Of a DNA stretch of 64,000 nt, positions 17,026-25,050 are shown one piece after another. Within the stretch, counting starts at the first letter, position 1. Every line of letters starts with the position of its first letter. Both the position numbers and the translations under genes were made by a program. The notes beneath the pieces were generated by a model. That model saw only the letters and a list, made by a program, of their open reading frames with translations, did no database searches and was not told the DNA's origin. The DNA is from Azophilus sp965220425 (GTDB taxonomy: Bacteria > Pseudomonadota > Gammaproteobacteria > Pseudomonadales > Azotimanducaceae): positions 3,038,001 to 3,102,000 of the forward strand of contig OZ244830.1 in the NCBI GenBank assembly GCA_965220425.1, in the 5' to 3' direction.

Positions 17026-18545
17026 TGTGCGGAATCGTCGGCATCGTCGGCTCGCGCCCGGTCAATCAGGAGATCTACGACGCCCTTACCGTCCTCCAGC
17101 ACCGGGGCCAGGATGCGGCGGGCATGGTGACCAGCGACGGCTACCGGCTGCACCTGCGCAAGGCAATCGGGCTGGTTCACGATGTCTTTCAGCAACGGCA
17201 CATCGACCGCCTGGTGGGCAACGTCGGCATCGGTCATGTGCGCTATCCCACCGCCGGTACGTCGAGTTCCGCGGAAGCGCAGCCGATGTACGTCAATTCG
17301 CCCTACGGCGTGACCCTGGCGCACAACGGCAACCTGACGAACGCCGAAAGCCTGCAGGCGGACCTGTTTCGGGAAGACCTGCGCCATGTCAATACGTCCA
17401 GCGACTCCGAGGTGCTGCTTAACGTCTTGGCGCACGAACTGCAGACAACCCACGCCCAGGAACCCACCGCTGAAGACATCTTCAAGGCCGTGGCCGGGGT
17501 GCACCAGCGCTGCCGGGGCGCCTACGCGGCGATCGCGATGGTCATCGGCGTCGGCATCGTCGGCATTCGCGACCCCTTCGGTATCCGGCCCCTGGTCTAC
17601 GGGCGCCGGCGGGGACGGCGCGGCTACGAATACATGATCGCCTCCGAAAGTGTGGCGCTGGACATGCTCGGTTTCGACCTGATCGCCGACGTGGCGCCGG
17701 GCGAGGCGGTGTTCATCAGCGACAGGGGAGAGCTCCACACCCGGAACTGCGCGGAAAACAGGGCGCTGGTGCCCTGCATTTTCGAGCATGTCTATCTCGC
17801 GCGCCCCGATTCGATCATCGACAAGGTATCCGTGTACAAGTCCCGCTTGCGGATGGGGGAGTATCTGGCCGATGAGATTCTCGCCCGTTATCCCGAACAC
17901 GGCATCGACGTGGTCATTCCGGTTCCCGATACGAGCCGCACCAGCGCCCTGCCGCTTGCGCACCGCTTGAACGTCAAGTACCGCGAAGGCTTCGTCAAGA
18001 ACCGCTACATCGGGCGCACCTTCATCATGCCGGGCCAGAACCTGCGCCAGAAATCCGTTCGTCAGAAGTTCAATACCATCGAACTCGAGTTCCGGGGAAA
18101 GAACGTTCTCCTCGTGGACGATTCCATCGTGCGGGGCACAACCACCGGCCAGATCATTCAGATGGCCCGGGAAGCCGGCGCCAGGAGAGTGTTCATGGCC
18201 TCGGCTTCGCCGGCCATCCGGTTTCCGAACGTGTATGGCATCGACATGCCCGCGGCGGAGGAACTGGTGGCGTTCGGCCGCTCGGACAAGCAGGTCGGCA
18301 GAATCATCAATGCCGACTGGCTCCTATACCAGCGCATCGAGGACCTGGTGCGAAGCGCCCGGGAGGGCAATCCATCGATCCACCGGTTCGACTGTTCCGT
18401 TTTCGACGGCCAATACGTCACCGGAGATATCGACGCCGCCTATCTCAAGCGCCTCTCGCGCAACCGGAGCGACGCCATGAAGCAGCGCCGGGAAGCCGCC
18501 ATGGAATCCGGCCAGACGGTCATAGAACTGCACAACCAGGCGTGA
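17025..18545 (+). CDS. purF: Amidophosphoribosyltransferase
   Basis: The product is 506 residues. PurF makes 5-phosphoribosylamine from PRPP and glutamine, the first committed step of purine synthesis. The mature N-terminal nucleophile is Cys2 (MCGIVGIVG); the glutaminase domain contains LQHRGQDAAG and GHVRYPTAGTSS. The phosphoribosyltransferase half has VLLVDDSIVRGTT as PRPP loop. KVSVYKSRLRMGE and FVKNRYIGRTFIMPGQ are conserved. It overlaps cvpA by one base and ends 17 bp before a family 2 repeat. Confidence 0.97.
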   Translation: MCGIVGIVGSRPVNQEIYDALTVLQHRGQDAAGMVTSDGYRLHLRKAIGLVHDVFQQRHIDRLVGNVGIGHVRYPTAGTSSSAEAQPMYVNSPYGVTLAHNGNLTNAESLQADLFREDLRHVNTSSDSEVLLNVLAHELQTTHAQEPTAEDIFKAVAGVHQRCRGAYAAIAMVIGVGIVGIRDPFGIRPLVYGRRRGRRGYEYMIASESVALDMLGFDLIADVAPGEAVFISDRGELHTRNCAENRALVPCIFEHVYLARPDSIIDKVSVYKSRLRMGEYLADEILARYPEHGIDVVIPVPDTSRTSALPLAHRLNVKYREGFVKNRYIGRTFIMPGQNLRQKSVRQKFNTIELEFRGKNVLLVDDSIVRGTTTGQIIQMAREAGARRVFMASASPAIRFPNVYGIDMPAAEELVAFGRSDKQVGRIINADWLLYQRIEDLVRSAREGNPSIHRFDCSVFDGQYVTGDIDAAYLKRLSRNRSDAMKQRREAAMESGQTVIELHNQA

Positions 18546-18562
18546 TGCAGAGTCGACGGGCC

Positions 18563-18734
18563 AGCCCGCATATTGCACCAAGGGCCGCGATGATCGCGCA
18601 AACGGGCAAAAGACCGGCGAGGGCGTGGCCAGCGCAGTTTGTACCACGACAGAAAGCCGAATGGTGCAACAAATGTGAGCAAAATCAAATGGAATTCGTC
18701 ATCTGGATAAGCGGCTTGGTGAAATATGCGGGCT
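18563..18734. repeat. Family 2 palindromic repeat, copy D (short form)
   Basis: It begins AGCCCGCATATTGCACCAAG and ends CTTGGTGAAATATGCGGGCT, an inverted pair of about 20 bp. Inside, GGGCCGCGATGATCGCGCA and GGGCAAAAGACCGGCGAGGG are shared with copies E and F, but the long nested segment of those copies is absent. The right end contains the ATG used by the DUF1289 gene. Confidence 0.85.
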
Positions 18735-19151
18735 AGTCCTTGCATCGGCGTCTGCTCGACGACCTACGGAGATCTGGTCTGCCGCGGTTGCAACCGTTTC
18801 GCGCATGAAGTGGTGCAGTGGAACGCCTACGACGGAAACCAGCGCGCCGTCATCTGGGGTAGGCTGGATGAACTGCGGCACGGTTCCCTGGCGCTGTTCC
18901 TCTCCGATGAGCGCGTGGACGAACTCTGCAACGCCGCGTCGACGTTGAAAATTGGCGATCGCGACGGCATGAGCGATGCATCGCTCGCCTATCGAGTGCT
19001 GAGACGTCTTGCGCTGCGCCGGCAGCCGCTACCATGGGGGGAAGGGGTGGAGCCGTCGTCGGCACGAGCGTTGCTGTCCAGCATCGACCGGGAGTTTCAC
19101 AACCGCTCCCTGGCTGTCTACGAGCGCAGTTACAAGATCCCGGCGGAATAG
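18726..19151 (+). CDS. DUF1289 domain protein
   Basis: The product is 141 residues. The N-terminus MRASPCIGVCSTTYGDLVCRG carries the four-cysteine pattern (CIGVC, then CRGC) of DUF1289, probably a small metal-binding module, followed by HEVVQWNAY. The rest is predicted helical and not recognised. The only sensible start, ATG at 18726, lies inside the right arm of the family 2 repeat, so the first residues MRA are repeat-derived and the repeat ends just before the conserved SPCIG. Confidence 0.82.
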   Translation: MRASPCIGVCSTTYGDLVCRGCNRFAHEVVQWNAYDGNQRAVIWGRLDELRHGSLALFLSDERVDELCNAASTLKIGDRDGMSDASLAYRVLRRLALRRQPLPWGEGVEPSSARALLSSIDREFHNRSLAVYERSYKIPAE

Positions 19152-19209
19152 CCTTCCGCGCGGCTACTCGCCAGGGGCCGCTGCAAGAACGAGCGCACAG
19201 CGATACGGG

Positions 19210-19938
19210 CTATCCCGGACGCCGGTAGGGAACGGCCAGGGAGAAGCACTCCAGGTCGAAGCGACGGCTCTGTTGGCGCAGGACCCAGCCGCAACGCTCC
19301 CAGTTTCCCAGTGCGTAACGGCTCGCTGCGGATAGGCGATGCACCGCGGGTCGATGGGTGTGACCGTGGACAATCGCCCGAGCCTCCTGATCTTCCAGCA
19401 GACGAGCCACCGCTGCCGGCGTTACGTCCATGATGTTGTCGGCTTTATTCGCATTGGCTGTTGCGCTTCTAGCGCGCATTGCGGCGCCGATGCGCCGACG
19501 CTCCCCGAGCGGCCGCGCCAGCATGTCTTTCCGCCAGCCTGGGGAGCGGACCGTTCGACGGAACTCCGCGTAGGCGGTGTCCTTCGTGCAAAGCGAATCC
19601 CCATGCGTCAGGATCAGGCCGTCGTCGGTGAGATACGGATCGTCAATCAATGTGGCGCCGGTCCGCGCCGCAAAACCGGACCCCCACAGGAAATCCCGGT
19701 TGCCGGGCATGGCCAGCACCCGGGCATCGGCGGCCGCATTGCGGAGTACGGAGCAAGCCTCTTCGGCCAACTCCGAATCGTCGTCGTCGCCGACCCACAC
19801 CTCGAACAGATCTCCCAGAATGAAGATCTCGTCGGCCCACGGGGCTTCGCTCGCCAGACACTCGCTGAAGCGGGTGAATCGGGCATCGCTCACCCTGTCA
19901 AGGTGAAGGTCGGAAAGATAAAGGCGGCGCCGCGTCAT
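19210..19938 (-). CDS. lpxH: UDP-2,3-diacylglucosamine diphosphatase LpxH
   Basis: The product is 242 residues. LpxH cleaves UDP-2,3-diacylglucosamine to lipid X and UMP in lipid A synthesis at the inner-membrane surface. The metallophosphoesterase signatures are in order: YLSDLHL (8-14), FILGDLFEVWVG, AMPGNRDFLWG, LTHGDSLCTKD and VHGHTHRPAVH. Length matches the family. In related genomes lpxH lies close to ppiB-cysS-folD; here folD is the next gene upstream with 69 bp between, and cysS is absent. Confidence 0.96.
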   Translation of the reverse strand: MTRRRLYLSDLHLDRVSDARFTRFSECLASEAPWADEIFILGDLFEVWVGDDDDSELAEEACSVLRNAAADARVLAMPGNRDFLWGSGFAARTGATLIDDPYLTDDGLILTHGDSLCTKDTAYAEFRRTVRSPGWRKDMLARPLGERRRIGAAMRARSATANANKADNIMDVTPAAVARLLEDQEARAIVHGHTHRPAVHRLSAASRYALGNWERCGWVLRQQSRRFDLECFSLAVPYRRPG

Positions 19939-20007
19939 GGTCTAGCCCGCAAATCGTCGCTGAGTGAGGGCGTTGTATGCCTTGGGGGCGGGCACGTTCA
20001 GCGAGTC

Positions 20008-20856
20008 TCAGGCCTGGCCGGCGGAAATCAGCGTATTCTGCAGGAGCGCCAGGCGCGTCATCGGCCCGACGCCTCCTGGCACGGGCGTAATCCACGCGGC
20101 CCGCTCACGGGCTTCCTCGAACACCACATCGCCGTGCAGCTTGCCGTTCGCATCCCGTGTAAAACCGACATCGACCACGACAGCCCCCGGTTTGATCCAG
20201 TCCCCCCTGACCAGGCCGGCCACGCCGGCGGCCGCGATGAGAATATCGGCCACCCGGGCTTTTGCCGCGGTATCGACGGTGAACTGGTGCGCCGTGGTCA
20301 CGGTACAGCCAACCCGCAGCAGTTCCAGTCCCATGGGCCGGCCGAGATGGTTCGAGGCGCCTATGACGGTCGCTTCCGCTCCCTTGTATTCAATCCCCGT
20401 GCGGTCGAGCAACTGCATGATGCCCTTGGGCGTGCAGGAACGTAGCGCTGGGCGGCGCAGGGCCAGGCGGCCGATGTTGTAGGGGTGAAAGCCGTCGATA
20501 TCCTTCTCGGGGTCGATACGGTCGATGATACGGTCGGCGTCGATATGGGCGGGTAATGGAAGCTGCACGAGAATGCCGTCGATGCTGGCATCGCGGTTGA
20601 GCGCTACCACGCGGCTTTCCAGATCCTTCTGGGTCACGTTTGCCGAGACGTGTTGCACGACGGAGTGAAAGCCCACCTGGTCGCAATCGCGCCGCTTGGC
20701 GCTCACGTAAACGACAGAGCCGGGATCGTCGCCCACCAGGATGACGGCCAGCCCGGGCGGGCGTTTGCCGGCGGCGACCGCGGCCGCCACGGTTTCCCGC
20801 ATCTCGTTTCTCAATTCCCGGGCGATCTGCGCCCCGTGGAGTATCCTGGCAGCCAT
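20008..20856 (-). CDS. folD: Methylenetetrahydrofolate dehydrogenase/cyclohydrolase
   Basis: The product is 282 residues. ATG at 20856 with GAGGGC upstream gives the expected N-terminus MAARILHGAQIARELR; the frame extends 59 codons further but without family character. FolD interconverts 5,10-methylene- and 10-formyl-THF. The YxxxK motif is in VYVSAKRRDCDQVG, DGILVQLPLP and KDIDGFHP bind folate, and VIGASNHLGRPMG is the NADP site (Asn where Arg-Ser is usual: GRS is often seen). PVPGGVGPMT closes the domain. It is the last core gene before the divergent tRNA cluster. Confidence 0.96.
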   Translation of the reverse strand: MAARILHGAQIARELRNEMRETVAAAVAAGKRPPGLAVILVGDDPGSVVYVSAKRRDCDQVGFHSVVQHVSANVTQKDLESRVVALNRDASIDGILVQLPLPAHIDADRIIDRIDPEKDIDGFHPYNIGRLALRRPALRSCTPKGIMQLLDRTGIEYKGAEATVIGASNHLGRPMGLELLRVGCTVTTAHQFTVDTAAKARVADILIAAAGVAGLVRGDWIKPGAVVVDVGFTRDANGKLHGDVVFEEARERAAWITPVPGGVGPMTRLALLQNTLISAGQA

Positions 20857-21033
20857 GTTGCCCTCGAAAAGCGGGCATTCTAGCGCGGATGGGTCATCGG
20901 CAATCCAGAAACTCGACCGTCGGGTGTCGTGCCGGGATGGAAACAGGTCGGTCCCCGGGGGACCCATGGGCGCCAGGCGCGCCTCGCCTTGACCGCGCCG
21001 CAAGTGACGCGAAATCACGAAGTTATCGCTCAT

Positions 21034-21062
21034 TTGACGGCCGAAAGAGCCGTCAGTATCAT
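21034..21062 (+). promoter_or_regulatory. Sigma70 promoter of the tRNA cluster
   Basis: TTGACG (21034-21039), a 17 bp spacer and TATCAT (21057-21062), followed by a GC-rich discriminator typical of stable-RNA promoters under stringent control. It lies 49 bp before tRNA-Pro and points toward it. Confidence 0.75.
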
Positions 21063-21104
21063 CCGCCCGCCGCCGGCAGGGCGTGCCCTGTCGGCGGCGG
21101 GCGG
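21063..21104. other. 20 bp perfect-type hairpin between tRNA promoter and tRNA-Pro
   Basis: Arms 21063-21082 and 21085-21104 pair over 20 positions with a single G-T wobble and a two-base loop, followed by TTT. It is placed directly at the predicted transcription start of the tRNA operon, so it may be part of the leader, or act as a bidirectional terminator for readthrough from folD-side transcripts. Confidence 0.55.
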
Positions 21105-21110
21105 TTTAGC

Positions 21111-21187
<77 letters not shown>

Positions 21188-21297
21188 GATTGACCAGGCG
21201 AGCGCGTGAAGCCGGTCTTTCCCGGCGAACGCGCCCAAGTGAGCGTACGCGCCCTGAAGGGTGTATGTGCCCAGATGAACAGCGATCGGCCGCTATT

Positions 21298-21374
21298 GCG
21301 CCCGTAGCTCAACCGGAGAGAGCATCTGCCTTCTAAGCAGAGGGTTGAAGGTTCGAGTCCTTCCGGGCGTGCCA
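21298..21374 (+). tRNA. tRNA-Arg (TCT)
   Basis: 77 nt including CCA. Acceptor GCGCCCG pairs with CGGGCGT (one wobble); anticodon stem TCTGC/GCAGA holds loop CTTCTAA with anticodon TCT; the T-arm is GAAGGTTCGAGTCCTTC. Reads AGA/AGG codons. Confidence 0.95.
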
Positions 21375-21499
21375 ACGGCTGAACAGGCCATGCGGCCAGC
21401 CAGGCGGGAAGGCGGTCGTCCGGGGCTGGGCCGACGCAGCGGTCGGTCCCATTCCTCGATCGATGGGTGCAAACGTGGCGCCAGGGCAGACAGACTGAT

Positions 21500-21576
21500 G
21501 GTGGACGTAGCTCAGCCGGTAGAGCTCCGGGTTGTGGTCCCGGCGGTCGTGGGTTCGAACCCCATCGTCCACCCCA
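21500..21576 (+). tRNA. tRNA-His (GTG)
   Basis: 77 nt counting the extra G-1 at 21500, which faces C73 at 21573, the identity pair of tRNA-His. Acceptor GTGGACG pairs with CGTCCAC, the anticodon is GTG in TTGTGGT, and CCA is encoded at 21574-21576. Trigger factor starts 28 bp further on. Confidence 0.95.
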
Positions 21577-21604
21577 ATCCACCGCGATAACCGGATGACT
21601 TGCC

Positions 21605-22972
21605 ATGCAGGTATCAGTGGAAAAAACCTCGGACCTCGAACGGCGCCTGACCATAGTGGTTCCCTCCGAGCAGTTCGAGAGCCAGGTCTCCTCGAGGCTC
21701 GTTGAGACCCGGGGCCGCGTGCGTCTGCCCGGATTCCGGCCCGGCAAGGTACCCATGAAGGAAGTGCGTCGGCGGTTCGGCGCCGCGGCCCGGGCCGAGA
21801 CCGCAAGCGATGTCATGCGGGCAAGTTTCAGCGAGGCGGTGCAACGGGAAGCGCTCGCGCCTGCCGGCTCGCCGACGTTGCAGGTCGTCAATCTCGATCC
21901 GGACGTCGACTTCGAATTCACGGCCACCTTCGAAGTGTTTCCCCCGGTCGAACTCGCCGATTTCTCGGAACTGGAGATCGTTCAACCGCGTTGCGAAATC
22001 ACCGGCGATGACATCGACGACATGGTGCAGCGGCTGCGCGAGCAACGCCGGGAGTGGGAGGAGGTCGAGAGGGGCGCCCGGGAAGGCGACCAGGTCACCG
22101 TCGACTTTGAGGGCCGGCTTGACGGCGAGCCTTTCGAAGGCGGCAAGGGCGAAGGCGTTACGTTCGAAGTCGGTTCCGGGCGCATGATCGAGGATTTCGA
22201 TCAGGCCGTCCGGACAATGGCGCCGGGCGGCTCCAAGGACTTCCCCGCTGGATATCCCGAGGACTACCACAGCGACGAACTGGCAGGCAGGACCGTGGAC
22301 TTCACGGCGACGGTCCGCTCCGTACAGGCGCCCAGGCTGCCGGAGGTAGACGACGAGTTCATACGCGCCTTCGGTATCGAGGACGGTGGTATGGAAGCCT
22401 TCCGCGAGGAAGTCTCGGGCAACATGCGCCGTGAACTCGACGCCGCGATTCGGGCGCAGGTCAAGAGCGGGGTCATGAGCCGGTTGGTGGAGAGCCACGA
22501 AATCCGGCTGCCTCACGCCCTTGTTCACCAGGAGATTCACGCGCTCAAGGACCGGATGCTACAGCGTGTGCGCGAAGCGGACCGCAAATCGGTATCCCTG
22601 CCGGACGATCTCTTTCGAGAGCGGGCCGAACGTCAGGTTGCCCTGGGCCTGATCACCCGGGAGATCATCCATGCGCATGAACTGACGGCGGATGCCGGGA
22701 AGATCAGGGAGCGCATCGAGGAGCTTGCCGAACCCTACTCGGACAAGGATCAGGTGGTTGCCTGGTACTATCGGAACGAAGAACAACTTGCCGGTGTGGA
22801 AATGGCCGTACTCGAAGACCGTGTCGTCGAGACGGTGCTGGAGGCGGCCCGGGTGAGTTTGCAGGAAAGGTCCTATGCGGACATCATTGCCGGCAGGATG
22901 CTCGAGGACAACGATACGGATGAGGAACCTGCCGACGCGGATGACTCTCCGTCCGGCGAGCACGCGGCGTGA
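21605..22972 (+). CDS. tig: Trigger factor
   Basis: The product is 455 residues, a ribosome-bound chaperone with prolyl isomerase activity. The N-terminal ribosome-binding domain carries the signature GFRPGKVPMKEVRRRFG near residue 45. The FKBP-type domain follows (DQVTVDFEGRLDGEPFEGGKGE, residues about 160-245), and the helical chaperone domain fills the C-terminal half. The last 25 residues are highly acidic. It sits directly behind the tRNA cluster and ahead of clpP-clpX-lon, the conserved proteostasis order. Confidence 0.97.
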   Translation: MQVSVEKTSDLERRLTIVVPSEQFESQVSSRLVETRGRVRLPGFRPGKVPMKEVRRRFGAAARAETASDVMRASFSEAVQREALAPAGSPTLQVVNLDPDVDFEFTATFEVFPPVELADFSELEIVQPRCEITGDDIDDMVQRLREQRREWEEVERGAREGDQVTVDFEGRLDGEPFEGGKGEGVTFEVGSGRMIEDFDQAVRTMAPGGSKDFPAGYPEDYHSDELAGRTVDFTATVRSVQAPRLPEVDDEFIRAFGIEDGGMEAFREEVSGNMRRELDAAIRAQVKSGVMSRLVESHEIRLPHALVHQEIHALKDRMLQRVREADRKSVSLPDDLFRERAERQVALGLITREIIHAHELTADAGKIRERIEELAEPYSDKDQVVAWYYRNEEQLAGVEMAVLEDRVVETVLEAARVSLQERSYADIIAGRMLEDNDTDEEPADADDSPSGEHAA

Positions 22973-23037
22973 ACGCGTGCGAGTCGAGGGGCGGCAAGGG
23001 TTCGCCTCGCCATGCAACTGAAGGAGATCGAACGAAT

Positions 23038-23667
23038 ATGAAGGAGACCAGCGCACTGGGCCTGGTGCCCATGGTGGTCGAACAGTCGTCGCGCGGGGAG
23101 CGTGCGTACGACATCTATTCCCGGCTGCTCAAGGACCGGATCGTTTTTGTTGTCGGGCCGGTGGAAGACCAGGTGGCGAATCTCGTCATCGCCCAGGTTC
23201 TGTACCTTGAATCCGAGAACCCGGACAAGGACATCCACATGTACATCAACTCCCCCGGCGGCGCCGTGACCTCGGGGATGGCCATCTACGACACCATGCA
23301 GTTCGTACGCTGCAACGTCAGCACGCTGTGCATCGGCCAGGCAGCCAGCATGGGCGCCTTTCTGCTCGCCGCGGGCGAGCCCGGCAAGCGCTATGCGCTG
23401 CCCAACTCGCGCATGATGATCCACCAGCCGGCGATGAGCGGCGCCCGGGGCGTTGCCGCCGACATCGAGATTCAGGCGAAGGAAATCCTGCACATGCGGG
23501 AACGCCTGAATCGACTGCTCGCCCGGCATACCGGCCAGCCGGTGGATCGTATCGAGGCCGATTCCGACCGCGATTTCTGGATGAGCCCCGACGAGGCGGA
23601 GCAATACGGGCTGGTCGACAGGGTGCAGCAGCCGCGCAAGACGCTGCCGGCGGTGGTCGGGCAGTAG
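23038..23667 (+). CDS. clpP: ATP-dependent Clp protease proteolytic subunit
   Basis: The product is 209 residues, ATG at 23038 behind AAGGAGATCG; an earlier in-frame start at 22969 lacks a site and overlaps tig. ClpP forms a two-ring tetradecamer that degrades proteins unfolded by ClpX. The catalytic triad is visible: Ser104 in GQAASMGAF, His129 in MMIHQP and Asp178 in SDRDFWMS. The N-terminal VPMVVEQSSRGERAYDIYSRLL is conserved. Confidence 0.98.
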   Translation: MKETSALGLVPMVVEQSSRGERAYDIYSRLLKDRIVFVVGPVEDQVANLVIAQVLYLESENPDKDIHMYINSPGGAVTSGMAIYDTMQFVRCNVSTLCIGQAASMGAFLLAAGEPGKRYALPNSRMMIHQPAMSGARGVAADIEIQAKEILHMRERLNRLLARHTGQPVDRIEADSDRDFWMSPDEAEQYGLVDRVQQPRKTLPAVVGQ

Positions 23668-23746
23668 GGCGGCGAACGCGGGCGAGGCTTGAAATATCCC
23701 TTGATAAACCGCAAGGTAACGATGACGGAAACCTGTCGAGGTAGGC

Positions 23747-25027
23747 ATGGCTGACGAAGGCGGTAGGCGAGGCGATTCCACGAAGCTCCTGTATTGCTCC
23801 TTCTGCGGCAAGAGCCAGCACGAGGTTCGCAAGCTCATTGCGGGGCCGTCCGTTTTCATCTGCGATGAGTGCGTGGAACTCTGCAACGACATCATTCGGG
23901 AAGAGGTCTCCGAGGGTGCGCAGAGCGGTGATGGCGAAAAGCTGCCCGTTCCCGCTGAAATCAACGGCATTCTCGACGAATACGTCATCGGTCAGGAACA
24001 CGCGAAGAAAGTCCTCTCGGTAGCCGTCTACAACCACTACAAGCGGTTGAACTATTCGGGCAAGAAAGACGATGTGGAGCTTTCCAAGTCGAATATCCTG
24101 CTCATCGGCCCCACCGGCTGCGGCAAGACACTCCTGGCGGAAACGCTCGCAAGGCTCCTCGATGTGCCGTTCACGATTGCCGACGCGACCACGCTGACCG
24201 AAGCGGGATACGTGGGCGAAGATGTCGAGAACATCATCCAGAAACTCCTGCAGAAATGCGATTACGACGTGGAACGGGCCCAGGTGGGTATCGTCTACAT
24301 CGATGAGATCGACAAAATTTCACGCAAGTCCGACAATCCCTCCATTACCCGCGACGTATCGGGAGAAGGCGTTCAGCAGGCCCTCCTGAAATTGATCGAG
24401 GGCACCATCGCCTCGGTACCCCCCCAGGGCGGGCGCAAGCACCCGCAACAGGAATTCCTGCAGGTCGATACCTCGAATATCCTGTTCATTTGCGGGGGCG
24501 CGTTCGCGGGGCTCGACAAGGTGATTCTGGAGCGGTCCGACATGTCCGGTATCGGCTTCGGCGCTGAAGTAAGAGGCGGGAAGTCCCGCAAGCAGATCGG
24601 CGAAACCCTGCGTCTCGTCGAACCCGAGGACCTGATCCGTTACGGGCTGATTCCCGAATTCGTCGGGCGGCTGCCGGTGGTTGCCACCCTCGAAGAACTC
24701 GACATCCACGCACTCATGAGAATCCTCACGGAACCCAGGAATTCCCTGACCAAGCAGTACGCGAAGCTCTTCGAGATGGAAGGCGTCGAGGTGGACTTCC
24801 GGGAAGATGCTCTGAACGCCGTCGCGCAACGCGCGATGGAACGCAAAACGGGCGCCCGCGGGCTGCGCTCGATTCTCGAGGCCGTGCTGCTCGACACCAT
24901 GTACGACTTGCCGTCGTCCGACCCCGTCGCCAAAGTGGTGATCGACGCAAGCGTGATCACGGGCGAGAGCAAACCGATGCTGATGTACGAGAACCGGGAC
25001 AAGGTCCGCGCCGCGCCGGAAGACTGA
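23747..25027 (+). CDS. clpX: ATP-dependent Clp protease ATP-binding subunit
   Basis: The product is 426 residues. The N-terminal zinc-binding domain has CSFCGK and CDECVELC (residues about 17-43). The AAA+ module has Walker A GPTGCGKT near residue 121, Walker B VYIDEIDK, sensor and arginine-finger regions, and the pore loop with GYVGEDVE. ClpX unfolds substrates and feeds them to ClpP, whose gene ends 79 bp upstream. Confidence 0.98.
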   Translation: MADEGGRRGDSTKLLYCSFCGKSQHEVRKLIAGPSVFICDECVELCNDIIREEVSEGAQSGDGEKLPVPAEINGILDEYVIGQEHAKKVLSVAVYNHYKRLNYSGKKDDVELSKSNILLIGPTGCGKTLLAETLARLLDVPFTIADATTLTEAGYVGEDVENIIQKLLQKCDYDVERAQVGIVYIDEIDKISRKSDNPSITRDVSGEGVQQALLKLIEGTIASVPPQGGRKHPQQEFLQVDTSNILFICGGAFAGLDKVILERSDMSGIGFGAEVRGGKSRKQIGETLRLVEPEDLIRYGLIPEFVGRLPVVATLEELDIHALMRILTEPRNSLTKQYAKLFEMEGVEVDFREDALNAVAQRAMERKTGARGLRSILEAVLLDTMYDLPSSDPVAKVVIDASVITGESKPMLMYENRDKVRAAPED

Positions 25028-25050
25028 GCGCGGCTCAAGCAGCCCCTGCC

